A stretch of DNA of 14,261 nucleotides from Flammeovirgaceae bacterium (GCA_947457025.1 CANGUI010000019.1:1-14261); one strand, 5' to 3'. Shown: positions 1 through 7,641, counted from the first letter of the stretch. Numbers and translations: made by a program. Notes: generated from the letters alone by a model not told the origin.

Positions 1-1395
1 CTGCGTCCGAAAATTCAGCAGTACTTTGTTGAGAGCGATACCGATGGGGCGCCCATCAACCGGAACGATCGCTCCGTGATATACCAACGGGCGAAGAAGC
101 AAATCGACACGATACCGTTTGGCACTCAGTTGGATGTATATGCCGAGGGTTACGAGTGGATCACCCATTCCATTGCGCCGCTGGATTTCCACCAGATGGA
201 TCATCATCCGCGCATCAAGTTTGGGGGCAAAGACTGCACCCAGCCCTACTCCATGAGTGTGCTGAACGTGTCGGCCATGAGTTTCGGGTCGTTGAGCAAG
301 AATGCAGTGCTGGCATTGAATGGCGGTGCGCAGGTTGGTGGCTTCGCCCACAATACGGGCGAAGGGGGGCTGAGCCCTTATCACCTTGGGCCTGGTGGCG
401 ATCTGATCTGGCAGATAGGCACCGGCTACTTCGGGGCACGCGATGCCGAGGGTCGCTTTAACGATGAAGCCTTTGCCGCCAATGCAACCAAGCCCAACGT
501 GAAAATGATCGAGATCAAACTCTCGCAGGGGGCCAAGCCCGGTCACGGCGGCATTCTACCCGCCGCCAAGAACACGCCCGAGATTGCTGCTATCCGCCTG
601 GTGAAACCCGGCACAACTGTTTTCTCGCCCCCTTTTCACAGCGCTTTTTCCACACCCCTGGAATTGATTCAGTTTGTGGCCCGCTTGCGTAAACTGTCGG
701 GCGGAAAACCCATTGGCTTTAAACTTTGCATCGGCCGCAAGAGCGAGTTCCTCTCCATCTGCAAGGCCATGGTACAACTGAATATCTATCCGGATTTCAT
801 TACCATCGACGGTGGCGAAGGCGGCACCGGTGCCGCGCCGCCCGAGTTCACCAACTTCGTGGGCATGCCTTTGCTGGACGCCCTGGCATTTGCCGACAAC
901 GCCCTCCGCGGGTTTGCCATACGAAATGAAACACGTCTCATTGCCTCCGGCAAGATCCTTACCGGCTTCCACATGATTCGCGCGATGGCACTCGGTGCCG
1001 ACACGTGCAGCAGCGCGCGCGCCATGATGATGGCACTCGGCTGCATTCAAGCACTTGAGTGCAACAAGAATACATGCCCTACAGGTGTGGCTACGCAGCG
1101 CCCCGACCTGATGAAAGGCCTTGTCGTTGATGACAAAAAAGTGCGTGTGGCCAATTACCACCGCAACACGGTGGAGAGTTTTGTGGAGTTGATTTCCTCC
1201 TGCGGCATCCGGCATCCCGAAGAGATCAATCGCAGCCATGTGTACCGCAGAGTCTTCATGAACATGGTGAAAACCTACGAGGAGATTTACCCGTCCATAC
1301 CGGAAGGTTGCCTCCTGCCCGGAGCCGACACGCCCTTCGATTATGATGATTACCTGAAGCGCTCGTCTCCCGAGCAATTTGAGGTGCCGGCGTAG
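1..1395 (+). CDS. FMN-binding glutamate synthase domain protein (5' truncated by window)
   Basis: The frame is open from base 1, so the start lies upstream; an internal GTG at 76 is not the start, because codons 1-25 already read as family sequence (RPKIQQYFVESDTDG). The visible 464 residues correspond to the FMN-binding synthase domain of glutamate synthase. The flavin and substrate loop DGGEGGTGAAPPE is at visible residues 270-282. Cysteines 348, 354 and 359 (CX5CX4C, within ECNKNTCPTGVATQ) match the spacing of the [3Fe-4S] ligands of the glutamate synthase large subunit. There is no glutaminase domain in the visible part, and the C-terminus ends shortly after the synthase fold, so this belongs to the stand-alone 'glutamate synthase domain 2' proteins of about 500 residues. 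Whether it makes glutamate or acts on another substrate cannot be read from sequence. It is convergent with the SPOR gene. Confidence 0.9.
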   Translation: MRPKIQQYFVESDTDGAPINRNDRSVIYQRAKKQIDTIPFGTQLDVYAEGYEWITHSIAPLDFHQMDHHPRIKFGGKDCTQPYSMSVLNVSAMSFGSLSKNAVLALNGGAQVGGFAHNTGEGGLSPYHLGPGGDLIWQIGTGYFGARDAEGRFNDEAFAANATKPNVKMIEIKLSQGAKPGHGGILPAAKNTPEIAAIRLVKPGTTVFSPPFHSAFSTPLELIQFVARLRKLSGGKPIGFKLCIGRKSEFLSICKAMVQLNIYPDFITIDGGEGGTGAAPPEFTNFVGMPLLDALAFADNALRGFAIRNETRLIASGKILTGFHMIRAMALGADTCSSARAMMMALGCIQALECNKNTCPTGVATQRPDLMKGLVVDDKKVRVANYHRNTVESFVELISSCGIRHPEEINRSHVYRRVFMNMVKTYEEIYPSIPEGCLLPGADTPFDYDDYLKRSSPEQFEVPA

Positions 1396-1458
1396 TTCAC
1401 CGGACAGGCGTTTGCGCGTTATAACCTGAACGTTCGCCGGACGAATCAGCCGGCAGAC

Positions 1459-1482
1459 AAAAAGGGCGCGGTAGCATCGCGC
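1459..1482 (-). terminator. Candidate intrinsic terminator of the secA-SPOR gene string
   Basis: On the minus strand GCGCG (1482-1478) and CGCGC (1470-1466) form a 5-bp GC stem with a 7-nt loop. It is followed by CC and then five T (1463-1459). It lies 13 to 36 nt past the SPOR gene stop. The stem is short, so this is a moderate call. Confidence 0.5.
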
Positions 1483-1494
1483 GACTGTCCGCGG

Positions 1495-1974
1495 TCAGTT
1501 TCGGATCAGCATTTTTTCAGGCACGAGGATCGCGTTCGGGAACATTTTCCGTAGCCTTACCAGGTCCTTTTGTGCCTCCAGCCTTGTGTAGTAGGCGCCT
1601 ACTTTTACCCGGAACTTCGGAGCCAGATATTGTAGTTCGGCTCGCAGGTCGGCAGCTTCATCGGCCATGGTTTTCTTCGCCTGATTGGCGGCCTCCCGGC
1701 TTTGGCCTGCATAAACCTGAATAGTGTAGCCGTCTACGAACTTGCGCAGCTGGTTGATGCGGTCGATGCTGTCGAGTACTGCGTCCACAACGGCATTCAC
1801 AGTGAGGGTAGCCGGCACGAGGGGAACCGGAGGGCGCTGCGGGCGCTGCCACGCGGTATCGGGGGTGGGCTTGGGCCTGTATGGGCTGAGGTCTTCAACG
1901 GGGGCCTTGGCGCGCTGGCCAAAAGCCAGTGCGCATGCACCTACTGCCACCGAGAGAAGAAATGTTTTTACCAC
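1495..1974 (-). CDS. SPOR-domain protein, secreted
   Basis: This 159-residue protein starts at a GTG 30 nt after the secA stop; an in-frame TGA lies just upstream, so only non-standard starts could extend it. Residues 1-19 form a hydrophobic signal peptide ending in ALAFG, with Gln at the likely new N-terminus, as is common in Bacteroidota. A proline-rich linker (residues 30-55) follows. Residues 82-158 form a SPOR domain, beginning DGYTIQVYAG and including the second-half motif KFRVKVGAYYTRLEAQKDL. SPOR domains bind peptidoglycan stripped of stem peptides, often at the division site, so a periplasmic cell-wall role is inferred. Cys14 lies in a weak lipobox-like context (VGAC), so a lipoprotein is an alternative. 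It is the last gene of the dapF-secA string and may be translated from read-through of secA mRNA. Confidence 0.8.
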   Translation of the reverse strand: MVKTFLLSVAVGACALAFGQRAKAPVEDLSPYRPKPTPDTAWQRPQRPPVPLVPATLTVNAVVDAVLDSIDRINQLRKFVDGYTIQVYAGQSREAANQAKKTMADEAADLRAELQYLAPKFRVKVGAYYTRLEAQKDLVRLRKMFPNAILVPEKMLIRN

Positions 1975-2004
1975 CCTATTCTGAGGTTTCGTCAGTCATC
2001 AACG

Positions 2005-5000
2005 TTAGTCAATCACAACGCAACGTCCCTGTTGCAAATCGTCCTCCACCTTTTTGTACTTTACATCTTTCAACACACGGCCGTCTGCGTATTGCACAGA
2101 GATACGATCGTTGCGGTTGGCAACCTTTTCTGATTTTGTCGGCATGACCCGCTGTTCGGGCGGGCGTGTGGCAGCCGGAGCAGCGCCGTTGCCACCACCC
2201 GAAAGCAGGGAGTGTGACTCATCTTTTTGCTCTCTCAGGCGTAGGCGGCTGCGGGGTGCGCGGGCCTCCTGCAGCTGATCGGGCTCCTGCACCGGGATGT
2301 CGGCCTTCAACAGGAAGGAGATGGTCTCCTCATTGATGCGGCCAATCAACCGCTTGAATGCCTCAAAGCCTTCGAATTTGTAGATGAGCAGCGGGTCTTT
2401 CTGTTCGTAGACAGCGTTTTGTACCGACTGCTTCAGATCGTCCATGTCGCGGAGGTGTTCTTTCCATTGCTGGTCGATGATCGCCAGGGTAATCATTTTT
2501 TCCATGGCCTTCACCAACTCGGTATTATTCGTATCGACACATTTTTTCAGGTTCACGCCCACGCCGATTTGTTTGGTTCCGTCGGAGAAGGGCACGAGGA
2601 TCTCGTGCGTGGTGGCGCCGCGCGTTTTATAAATTTCCCGGATCACGGGCAGGGCCCTCTCGCACACGATCCGGTTTTTGTGGTGGTAGTGGTTGAGCGC
2701 CTGGTCGTAGAGTTTGCCGGTTAGTGTGGCCAGTTCGGTTTTCGCCAACTCATCAGCCGAGAGCTGAAAGTCGAAACCGAGAGTGCCCAGCAGCGTGAGG
2801 CGAAAGTTATCTACGTTTTCACCGTTTTTAGCATTCTGCATCAGGTCTTCGCAGGTGTCGTACAGCATGGTGAGGATGTCGAGTTCGAGGCGTTCGCCGA
2901 AGAGCGCATTGCGGCGGCGCTTGTAGATCACCTCGCGCTGGGAGTTCATCACGTTGTCGTACTCGAGCAGACGCTTACGGATGCCGAAGTTGTTTTCCTC
3001 CACTTTTTTCTGGGCGCGTTCGATGGAGCTGGTCACCATGCTGTGCTGGATGACTTCACCTTCCTTGAGGCCGAGGCGGTCCATGAAGCGGGCGATGCGC
3101 TCGGGCATGAACAAGCGCATCAGGTTGTCTTCGAGCGACACGTAAAACTGCGAGGAGCCGGGGTCACCCTGGCGGCCTGAGCGGCCGCGCAACTGGCGAT
3201 CCACGCGCCGTGACTCGTGGCGTTCGGTGCCAATGATGGCGAGACCGCCTGCCGCCCGCGACTCGGCGGTGAGTTTAATGTCGGTACCGCGGCCGGCCAT
3301 GTTGGTGGCAATGGTAACTGTGCCCGGCTTGCCTGCTTCGGCTACGATCTCCGCCTCGCGCTGATGCTGCTTGGCGTTGAGCACATTGTGTTTGATCTTT
3401 TTGAGCTGCAACAGGCGGCTGAGTAATTCGGAGATCTCCACCGACGTGGTGCCCACCAGCACGGGGCGCCCCTGGGCGGTGAGGTTCACGATCTCATCTA
3501 CCACCGCCGTGAACTTCTCGCGCATGGTTTTGTAGACGAGGTCATCGAGGTCTGCGCGGATGGCCTTTCTGTGCGTGGGGATCGTTACCACGTCGAGTTT
3601 GTAGATGTCCCAGAATTCGCCCGCTTCGGTTACGGCAGTGCCCGTCATGCCGGCGAGCTTGTGGTACATGCGAAAGTAGTTCTGCAACGTGATGGTAGCG
3701 TAGGTTTGTGTGGCGTCTTCCACCTTCACATTCTCCTTCGCTTCGATGGCCTGGTGCAACCCGTCGGAATACCGGCGGCCGTCGAGCACGCGGCCGGTTT
3801 GCTCATCCACAATTTTCACTTTGCCATCTACGATAATGTATTCCGTGTCGCGCTCGAATAGTGTGTAGGCTTTCAACAACTGGTTGACGCTGTGGATGCG
3901 CTGCGCCTTGGTGGAGTAATCGCGGATGAGTTCTTCTTTCTTCTGGAAGCGTACCTCCTCGGCCAGGGTGTTGTCTTTTTCGATTTTGCCGAGTTCGACC
4001 CCGATTTCCGGCAGGATGAAAAAGCGGGGGTCTTCCCCTTCGCCGGTGATCTGATCAATGCCTTTGTCGGTGAGCTCCACGCTGTTGTCCTTCTCTTCGA
4101 TCACGAAAAGAAGGGGCTCATCAGCTTTGGGCATTTCCTTTTTGTTGTCCTGCAGGTAGAAGTTTTCCGTTTTCTGTAACAGCTGTTTCATGCCGGTTTC
4201 GCTCAGCAGCTTGATCAGCGGCTTGTACTTGGGCATGGCGCGGTGGGCGCGGAACAGGGCGAGGCCTCCGTCTTTTTCGTTGCCATCGGCAATCAACCGC
4301 TTGGCATCGTTGATGTATTGGTTGATCAGTTTTTTCTGGGCTTCGACCAGCTTGTGGATCCGCGGCTTGAGGTCGTAGAATTCATGTTCATCGCCCCGCG
4401 GTACGGGGCCGGAAATGATGAGTGGCGTGCGCGCCTCATCGATCAGCACGCTATCCACCTCATCGACCATAGCGAAGTGATGGGCCCGCTGCACCAGTTC
4501 TTCGGGTTCGCGGGCCATGTTGTCGCGCAGATAGTCGAAGCCGAATTCGTTGTTGGTGCCATACGTGATGTCAGCCAGGTAGGCATTTCGGCGCGCCAGC
4601 GAGTTGGGTTCGTGCTTGTCGATGCAGTCTACGGTGAGGCCGTGAAACTGAAAGAGAGGCCCCATCCATTCGCTGTCGCGGCGGGCAAGGTAGTCGTTTA
4701 CCGTGACGATGTGTACACCGCGTTTGGCCAGGGCGTTTAAGAAGGCCGGAAATGTAGCAACCAGCGTTTTCCCCTCGCCGGTAGCCATTTCAGCAATTTT
4801 CCCTTCGTGCAACACTACACCTCCGATGATCTGCACGTCGTAGTGCACCATGTCCCACTTAACCTTATTGCCGGCGGCCATCCATTCGTTTTGCCAAACG
4901 GCTTTATCTCCGGCCACGGTTACGTGCGGTACTCGGGCGGCGAGCTGGCGGTCAAACTCCTGGGCGGTGACTTCAAGTGTGGCGTTTTCGGTAAACCGGC

Positions 5001-5358
5001 GGGCTGTTTCGCGCACGATGGCAAATGCTTTTGGCAGCACCTCTAACAGCACCATTTCGAGTTGCCTGTTGCGGTCTTTTTCAAGCGCATCAATTTGCTG
5101 GAAAACAGATTCTTTGTCGGAGAGGTCCAGGTTCGGCTGCTCACTGATCTGGCGGTGGAGGGCGGCCAGTTGCAAGTCGACCGGCCGCAGTTGTTCCTGG
5201 ATGTAGGCCTGCAGATCCCAGGTGCGTTGCCGCAACTGATCGTGGCTGATTGCGGTTAGCTGCTGACCCGCCTCGCGGGTGGCGTCAACCAACGGCATGA
5301 CGCGTTTGATATCTTTTTCGGACTTGGTGCCAAAAATCTTGGCGATGAGTTGTAGCAT
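2005..5358 (-). CDS. secA: Preprotein translocase ATPase SecA
   Basis: SecA is the ATPase that pushes unfolded preproteins through SecYEG. I chose the ATG at 5358 (1117 aa, MLQLIAKIFGTKSEKDIKRV), which matches the amphipathic N-terminus of the family. A TTG 14 codons upstream (5400) lies inside a strong hairpin and gives an atypical DPGAGPE extension. Visible motifs are Walker A MATGEGKT (191-198), the DEVD box (299-302) in VDEVDSVLIDEARTP, NMAGRGTD (686-693) and GRSGRQGD (725-732). The protein is about 200 residues longer than the E. coli protein; much of this is an insertion ahead of Walker A (roughly residues 50-160) and another in the middle of the protein. The usual C-terminal zinc motif (CXCXSG...CH) is absent; the tail instead ends in DVKYKKVEDDLQQGRCVVID. 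It follows dapF by 75 nt and precedes the SPOR gene by 30 nt. Confidence 0.97.
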   Translation of the reverse strand: MLQLIAKIFGTKSEKDIKRVMPLVDATREAGQQLTAISHDQLRQRTWDLQAYIQEQLRPVDLQLAALHRQISEQPNLDLSDKESVFQQIDALEKDRNRQLEMVLLEVLPKAFAIVRETARRFTENATLEVTAQEFDRQLAARVPHVTVAGDKAVWQNEWMAAGNKVKWDMVHYDVQIIGGVVLHEGKIAEMATGEGKTLVATFPAFLNALAKRGVHIVTVNDYLARRDSEWMGPLFQFHGLTVDCIDKHEPNSLARRNAYLADITYGTNNEFGFDYLRDNMAREPEELVQRAHHFAMVDEVDSVLIDEARTPLIISGPVPRGDEHEFYDLKPRIHKLVEAQKKLINQYINDAKRLIADGNEKDGGLALFRAHRAMPKYKPLIKLLSETGMKQLLQKTENFYLQDNKKEMPKADEPLLFVIEEKDNSVELTDKGIDQITGEGEDPRFFILPEIGVELGKIEKDNTLAEEVRFQKKEELIRDYSTKAQRIHSVNQLLKAYTLFERDTEYIIVDGKVKIVDEQTGRVLDGRRYSDGLHQAIEAKENVKVEDATQTYATITLQNYFRMYHKLAGMTGTAVTEAGEFWDIYKLDVVTIPTHRKAIRADLDDLVYKTMREKFTAVVDEIVNLTAQGRPVLVGTTSVEISELLSRLLQLKKIKHNVLNAKQHQREAEIVAEAGKPGTVTIATNMAGRGTDIKLTAESRAAGGLAIIGTERHESRRVDRQLRGRSGRQGDPGSSQFYVSLEDNLMRLFMPERIARFMDRLGLKEGEVIQHSMVTSSIERAQKKVEENNFGIRKRLLEYDNVMNSQREVIYKRRRNALFGERLELDILTMLYDTCEDLMQNAKNGENVDNFRLTLLGTLGFDFQLSADELAKTELATLTGKLYDQALNHYHHKNRIVCERALPVIREIYKTRGATTHEILVPFSDGTKQIGVGVNLKKCVDTNNTELVKAMEKMITLAIIDQQWKEHLRDMDDLKQSVQNAVYEQKDPLLIYKFEGFEAFKRLIGRINEETISFLLKADIPVQEPDQLQEARAPRSRLRLREQKDESHSLLSGGGNGAAPAATRPPEQRVMPTKSEKVANRNDRISVQYADGRVLKDVKYKKVEDDLQQGRCVVID

Positions 5359-5379
5359 AGCGCGCACGTTAACGGTTTC

Positions 5380-5398
5380 GGGCCCGGCGCCCGGGTCC
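5380..5398 (-). promoter_or_regulatory. GC-rich hairpin in the secA leader
   Basis: On the minus strand GGACCCGG (5398-5391) pairs with CCGGGCCC (5387-5380) around a GCG loop, giving seven GC pairs with one A-C mismatch. It ends 21 nt before the secA ATG and is not followed by a T-tract, so it is not a simple terminator. An mRNA processing, stability or translation-control role is possible, but this is inference. Confidence 0.45.
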
Positions 5399-5433
5399 AA
5401 AAGGGCTGCAAATTAGTATTTTGCGTGGTGCAA

Positions 5434-6210
5434 TTATAGTTCCAGATTTCCCTGGAATACCATTTTGGCAGGGCCGCTGAGGAATATATCAGAAAAAGTG
5501 CCGGTCTGACTCATTTTGAACTCTACCTGCAGTTCGCCGCCGGGTGTGCGGAGGTGTACCGGTGAAGTGAAACCGCGGCGCGCGGCGGCCAACGCCACAG
5601 CCGTGACACCCGTGCCACACGAGAGTGTTTCAGCCTCTACGCCGCGCTCGAAGGTGCGAACCAAGATCGGCCCGCCGGCGAGCGCTTCCGCAAAGTTGAC
5701 GTTGGTGCCGCCGGGCGCAAAGGCTTCGGCATGGCGGATTTTTGCTCCGGTTTCTGCCACAGAAAATGTGGCGATGCCGCTCACCCACTGCACCACATGT
5801 GGCGACCCGGTGTTAACGAACTGGCCATAGGTATTCTCGCGCACATCTGCGACATCGTGCATCCTGAGCCGTACCCATCCATTGGGCATGATCCGGGCTT
5901 CGTGTAGCCCATCGTACGCTTCGAAAACGGTTTGGCCGTTGCGGATTAACCCCAGGCAGCCCGCAAAAACCACTGCCGCCCGGCTGCCATTACCGCAGAG
6001 GCTTTGCGAGCCGTCGCGGTTGTAATAGACCAGCCTGAAGTCTGCTGTAGGATGTGGCTCGATCAGGATGAGTCCGTCGGCCCCTATGCCGAAGTGGCGG
6101 TCGCACAGCAAGCGCACCTGCTCAACGGAGAGGTTGAGGGTGCCCGCCCGGTTGTCGATCAGTACAAAATCATTACCCGTAGCCTGGTATTTGCTGAAGG
6201 TGAAAAGCAC
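5434..6210 (-). CDS. dapF: Diaminopimelate epimerase
   Basis: DapF interconverts LL- and meso-diaminopimelate, the last-but-one step of lysine synthesis and the source of meso-DAP for peptidoglycan. It is PLP-independent and uses two cysteines. Both are present: Cys72 in SLCGNGSRA and Cys198 in LSCGTGVTAVALA. The N-terminus FSKYQATGNDFVLIDNR and the loop HFGIGADGLILI are also typical. At 258 aa it is slightly shorter than the usual 265-275. The GTG start at 6210 is supported by the family N-terminus and by GAGGTG 8 nt upstream. The start lies 2 nt after the stop of the DUF4834-type gene, so translation is probably coupled. secA follows 75 nt downstream on the same strand. Confidence 0.96.
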   Translation of the reverse strand: MLFTFSKYQATGNDFVLIDNRAGTLNLSVEQVRLLCDRHFGIGADGLILIEPHPTADFRLVYYNRDGSQSLCGNGSRAAVVFAGCLGLIRNGQTVFEAYDGLHEARIMPNGWVRLRMHDVADVRENTYGQFVNTGSPHVVQWVSGIATFSVAETGAKIRHAEAFAPGGTNVNFAEALAGGPILVRTFERGVEAETLSCGTGVTAVALAAARRGFTSPVHLRTPGGELQVEFKMSQTGTFSDIFLSGPAKMVFQGNLEL

Positions 6211-6212
6211 GG

Positions 6213-6410
6213 CTATTTCACCTCTTCATAATCGATGTAATCGCCCCCTTTTACCGAGCCACCGGGGCGCGCGGGGCGCTTGGGCTCTTGCTCAGGCCTG
6301 CGTTGTTGGTAGCGAAACTGCTGCGCGGCGGCCCCGGCCCGAAAAAAGAACGAGCCGATCTTGACCACCACATAGCCCACGAGCAAAACGATCAATAGAA
6401 ACTTCAGCAT
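6213..6410 (-). CDS. Small DUF4834-type membrane protein
   Basis: This 65-residue protein has one N-terminal membrane segment (about residues 2-22, KFLLIVLLVGYVVVKIG). A short basic and proline-rich cytoplasmic-type region follows (RRPEQEPKRPARPGG), and the tail ends acidic, GGDYIDYEEVK. This architecture and the DYIDYEEV-like ending match the DUF4834 family of Bacteroidota, whose function is not known to me. It lies 2 nt ahead of dapF, which points to co-transcription with dapF and secA. A -7 promoter box lies 18 nt upstream of its ATG, so it is probably the first gene of the string. The family assignment comes from memory of the pattern, not from a search. Confidence 0.75.
   Translation of the reverse strand: MLKFLLIVLLVGYVVVKIGSFFFRAGAAAQQFRYQQRRPEQEPKRPARPGGSVKGGDYIDYEEVK
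6219..6224 (-). promoter_or_regulatory. Shine-Dalgarno sequence of dapF
   Basis: GAGGTG on the minus strand, 8 nt before the GTG at 6210, lies within the last codons of the upstream gene (EEVK). It is the only clear Shine-Dalgarno sequence I found in the window. It supports the GTG start and suggests translational coupling. Confidence 0.6.
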
Positions 6411-6428
6411 ACTGCCTTAATGTCGCAG

Positions 6429-6436
6429 CAAAGGTA
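6429..6436 (-). promoter_or_regulatory. Promoter -7 box for the DUF4834-dapF-secA string
   Basis: TACCTTTG on the minus strand is an exact match to the Bacteroidota -7 consensus TAnnTTTG, 18 nt before the ATG at 6410. I see no convincing TTG/TTTG -33 box at the expected 19-20 nt spacing. Confidence 0.5.
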
Positions 6437-6462
6437 GAAGTTTCTGTGGGGAAATCCCACCG

Positions 6463-6503
6463 GCCTACCGCGGCAGCCTACCGCTGCTGGCCTACCCCGG
6501 CAA
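6463..6503. repeat. Three imperfect 13-14-bp tandem units
   Basis: Units GCCTACCGCGGCA (6463-6475), GCCTACCGCTGCTG (6476-6489) and GCCTACCCCGGCAA (6490-6503) share GCCTACC at each start. They lie between the DUF4834-type gene and the lipoprotein gene. A separate perfect palindrome, GCGGCCAGGCCGC, lies at 6580-6592, 10 nt past the lipoprotein stop. It has no T-tract on either side. Confidence 0.5.
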
Positions 6504-6602
6504 TAGGGTGCCGTATGGGCTTCCAAACCCGAACGCCAGGTAATTAACTTCGGGGGGCATACGCCTGGAGCCTGTACCCGCGGCCAGGCCGCTGCGTTGC
6601 TG

Positions 6603-7229
6603 CTACCTGGGCTTGCGCAGGTAAGTGGTCTGCTCGCTGAAGCCGTTTTCGCGGAGAAATTTTTGCAACTGCTCTTTCGTTGGCCGAAAGAGAAAGATGG
6701 AGTCGGATGGTGTGTTCGTCAGGTTGCGGAGTTTGCGGATGTCTTCCGCGCCCGACACCGCGCCCAGTGTTACCCCGCCCTCGATTGGCGTGAGTGTGGT
6801 CACCTCCCAGGAATGGTTGGCCATGCGCCTGTTTAAAAAGTAAAAGCCCTTGTACTTTTTCAGGAGGTCACCGTGGGCAGCATCAAAGAGGGTGTCGTAC
6901 GAGCTCCAGCCGTAAAAGACACTGTCGCCCCTGACTTTGAAGTTCAGCGAAAAGTTTTTGTTCACCTCCACGGAGGTGGAGTCGTCTCTTGGCTCAACCC
7001 GATCCACGGAATCCTGCTTTTCGGCAAAGGCCGCCCGCGTGTACTGGATGATTCGGCCGTTGGTGATGAGCAGTTTGGAGGAGTCGTTACCCGTGACATA
7101 CTCCCCGTACAGGCGTTTTGGAAAATCTTTTTGAGTGCCCACGCCTTCGGGCTGGGCGACTTCAAACCGCACCGATTCGCCACAGGCCATAAGCAGGATG
7201 ATAGAAGAGATTAGGGTAAACGCTTTCAT
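6603..7229 (-). CDS. Lipoprotein of unknown function
   Basis: The ATG at 7229 gives 208 residues. An upstream in-frame ATG at 7271 would add a charged N-terminus ahead of the signal peptide and would start upstream of the candidate promoter box, so I rejected it. Residues 1-15 (KAFTLISSIILLMA) are a lipoprotein signal, with lipobox L-M-A-C and Cys16 as the likely acylated residue. The mature part is polar and looks rich in beta strand, with LYGEYVTGNDSSKLLITNGR near its N-terminus and SDSIFLFRPTKEQLQKFL near its C-terminus. I do not recognise a domain. It stands alone: 192 nt separate it from the next gene downstream, and its upstream region holds a repeat element and the divergent fumC. Confidence 0.8.
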   Translation of the reverse strand: MKAFTLISSIILLMACGESVRFEVAQPEGVGTQKDFPKRLYGEYVTGNDSSKLLITNGRIIQYTRAAFAEKQDSVDRVEPRDDSTSVEVNKNFSLNFKVRGDSVFYGWSSYDTLFDAAHGDLLKKYKGFYFLNRRMANHSWEVTTLTPIEGGVTLGAVSGAEDIRKLRNLTNTPSDSIFLFRPTKEQLQKFLRENGFSEQTTYLRKPR

Positions 7230-7246
7230 GATTTGAATTGGAATGA

Positions 7247-7254
7247 CTAAGGTA
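7247..7254 (-). promoter_or_regulatory. Candidate -7 box of the lipoprotein gene
   Basis: TACCTTAG on the minus strand matches TAnnTTTG at 5 of its 6 fixed positions and lies 17 nt before the ATG at 7229. No -33 box is clear. The position matches the box ahead of the DUF4834-type gene. Confidence 0.35.
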
Positions 7255-7418
7255 CGGAATTCAGTATGCAATGCCTGGCCATTTATCTTCGGTTGATTCG
7301 GTATTCAGTTCGCAACAGTGCAGGATTGCTTTTGGTCGAAACGTTCCTCCGGGCAAGCCATGTTTGATCGCCCATCGGCCAAGATGTGGGTGTTCTGCGG
7401 TGACGAGTGGCACTGCCC

Positions 7419-7590
7419 GCGTGAGCGATGGAGGCATCTGTTTGAGCCCAGCCTTTGGTGTGCGGTGGCGGGCGGAAAAAGGCTGGCGAGTGCCGACAGC
7501 GCGACCCCGCGGCTGCGGCCCGGAGGTTTGAAGCCGGCACGTGCAACACGACATCCACTTTATCGGAAGAACAACCGCGGGGGCACGCCC
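7419..7590 (-). repeat. Three-box palindromic repeat element, copy 1
   Basis: Read on the minus strand, box A GGGCGTGCCCCCGCGG (7590-7575) is followed after 61 nt by box B GCCGCGGGGTCGCGCT (7513-7498), and later by box C ATCGCTCACGC (7429-7419). CCCCGCGG within box A can pair perfectly with CCGCGGGG in box B (8 bp). The same boxes in the same order and at similar spacing recur at 9171-9337 in opposite orientation. The element fills most of the gap between the lipoprotein gene and fumC. Short frames across it on both strands show no family sequence. It has no recognisable transposase. Confidence 0.7.
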
Positions 7591-7633
7591 TAAACAACCG
7601 GAAAATCCTGTACCACCTCTGCCTGCAAAACAC

Positions 7634-7641
7634 TATTTTTG
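7634..7641 (+). promoter_or_regulatory. Promoter -7 box of fumC
   Basis: TATTTTTG is an exact match to TAnnTTTG, 49 nt before the fumC ATG, giving a leader of about 40-45 nt. No good -33 TTG box is seen at 19-20 nt spacing. It lies 43 nt from the edge of repeat copy 1. Confidence 0.5.

Noticed and set aside
556..1377. A 273-codon open frame on the minus strand
   Set aside because: It is antisense to the glutamate-synthase-domain gene, whose motifs are certain.
5359..5400. TTG start for secA at 5400
   Set aside because: The 14 added codons encode DPGAGPETVNVRA, unlike SecA N-termini, and sit on a hairpin; the ATG at 5358 gives the family N-terminus.
6580..6592. GCGGCCAGGCCGC palindrome as the lipoprotein gene terminator
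   Set aside because: It is well placed but there is no T-tract after it on the minus strand.
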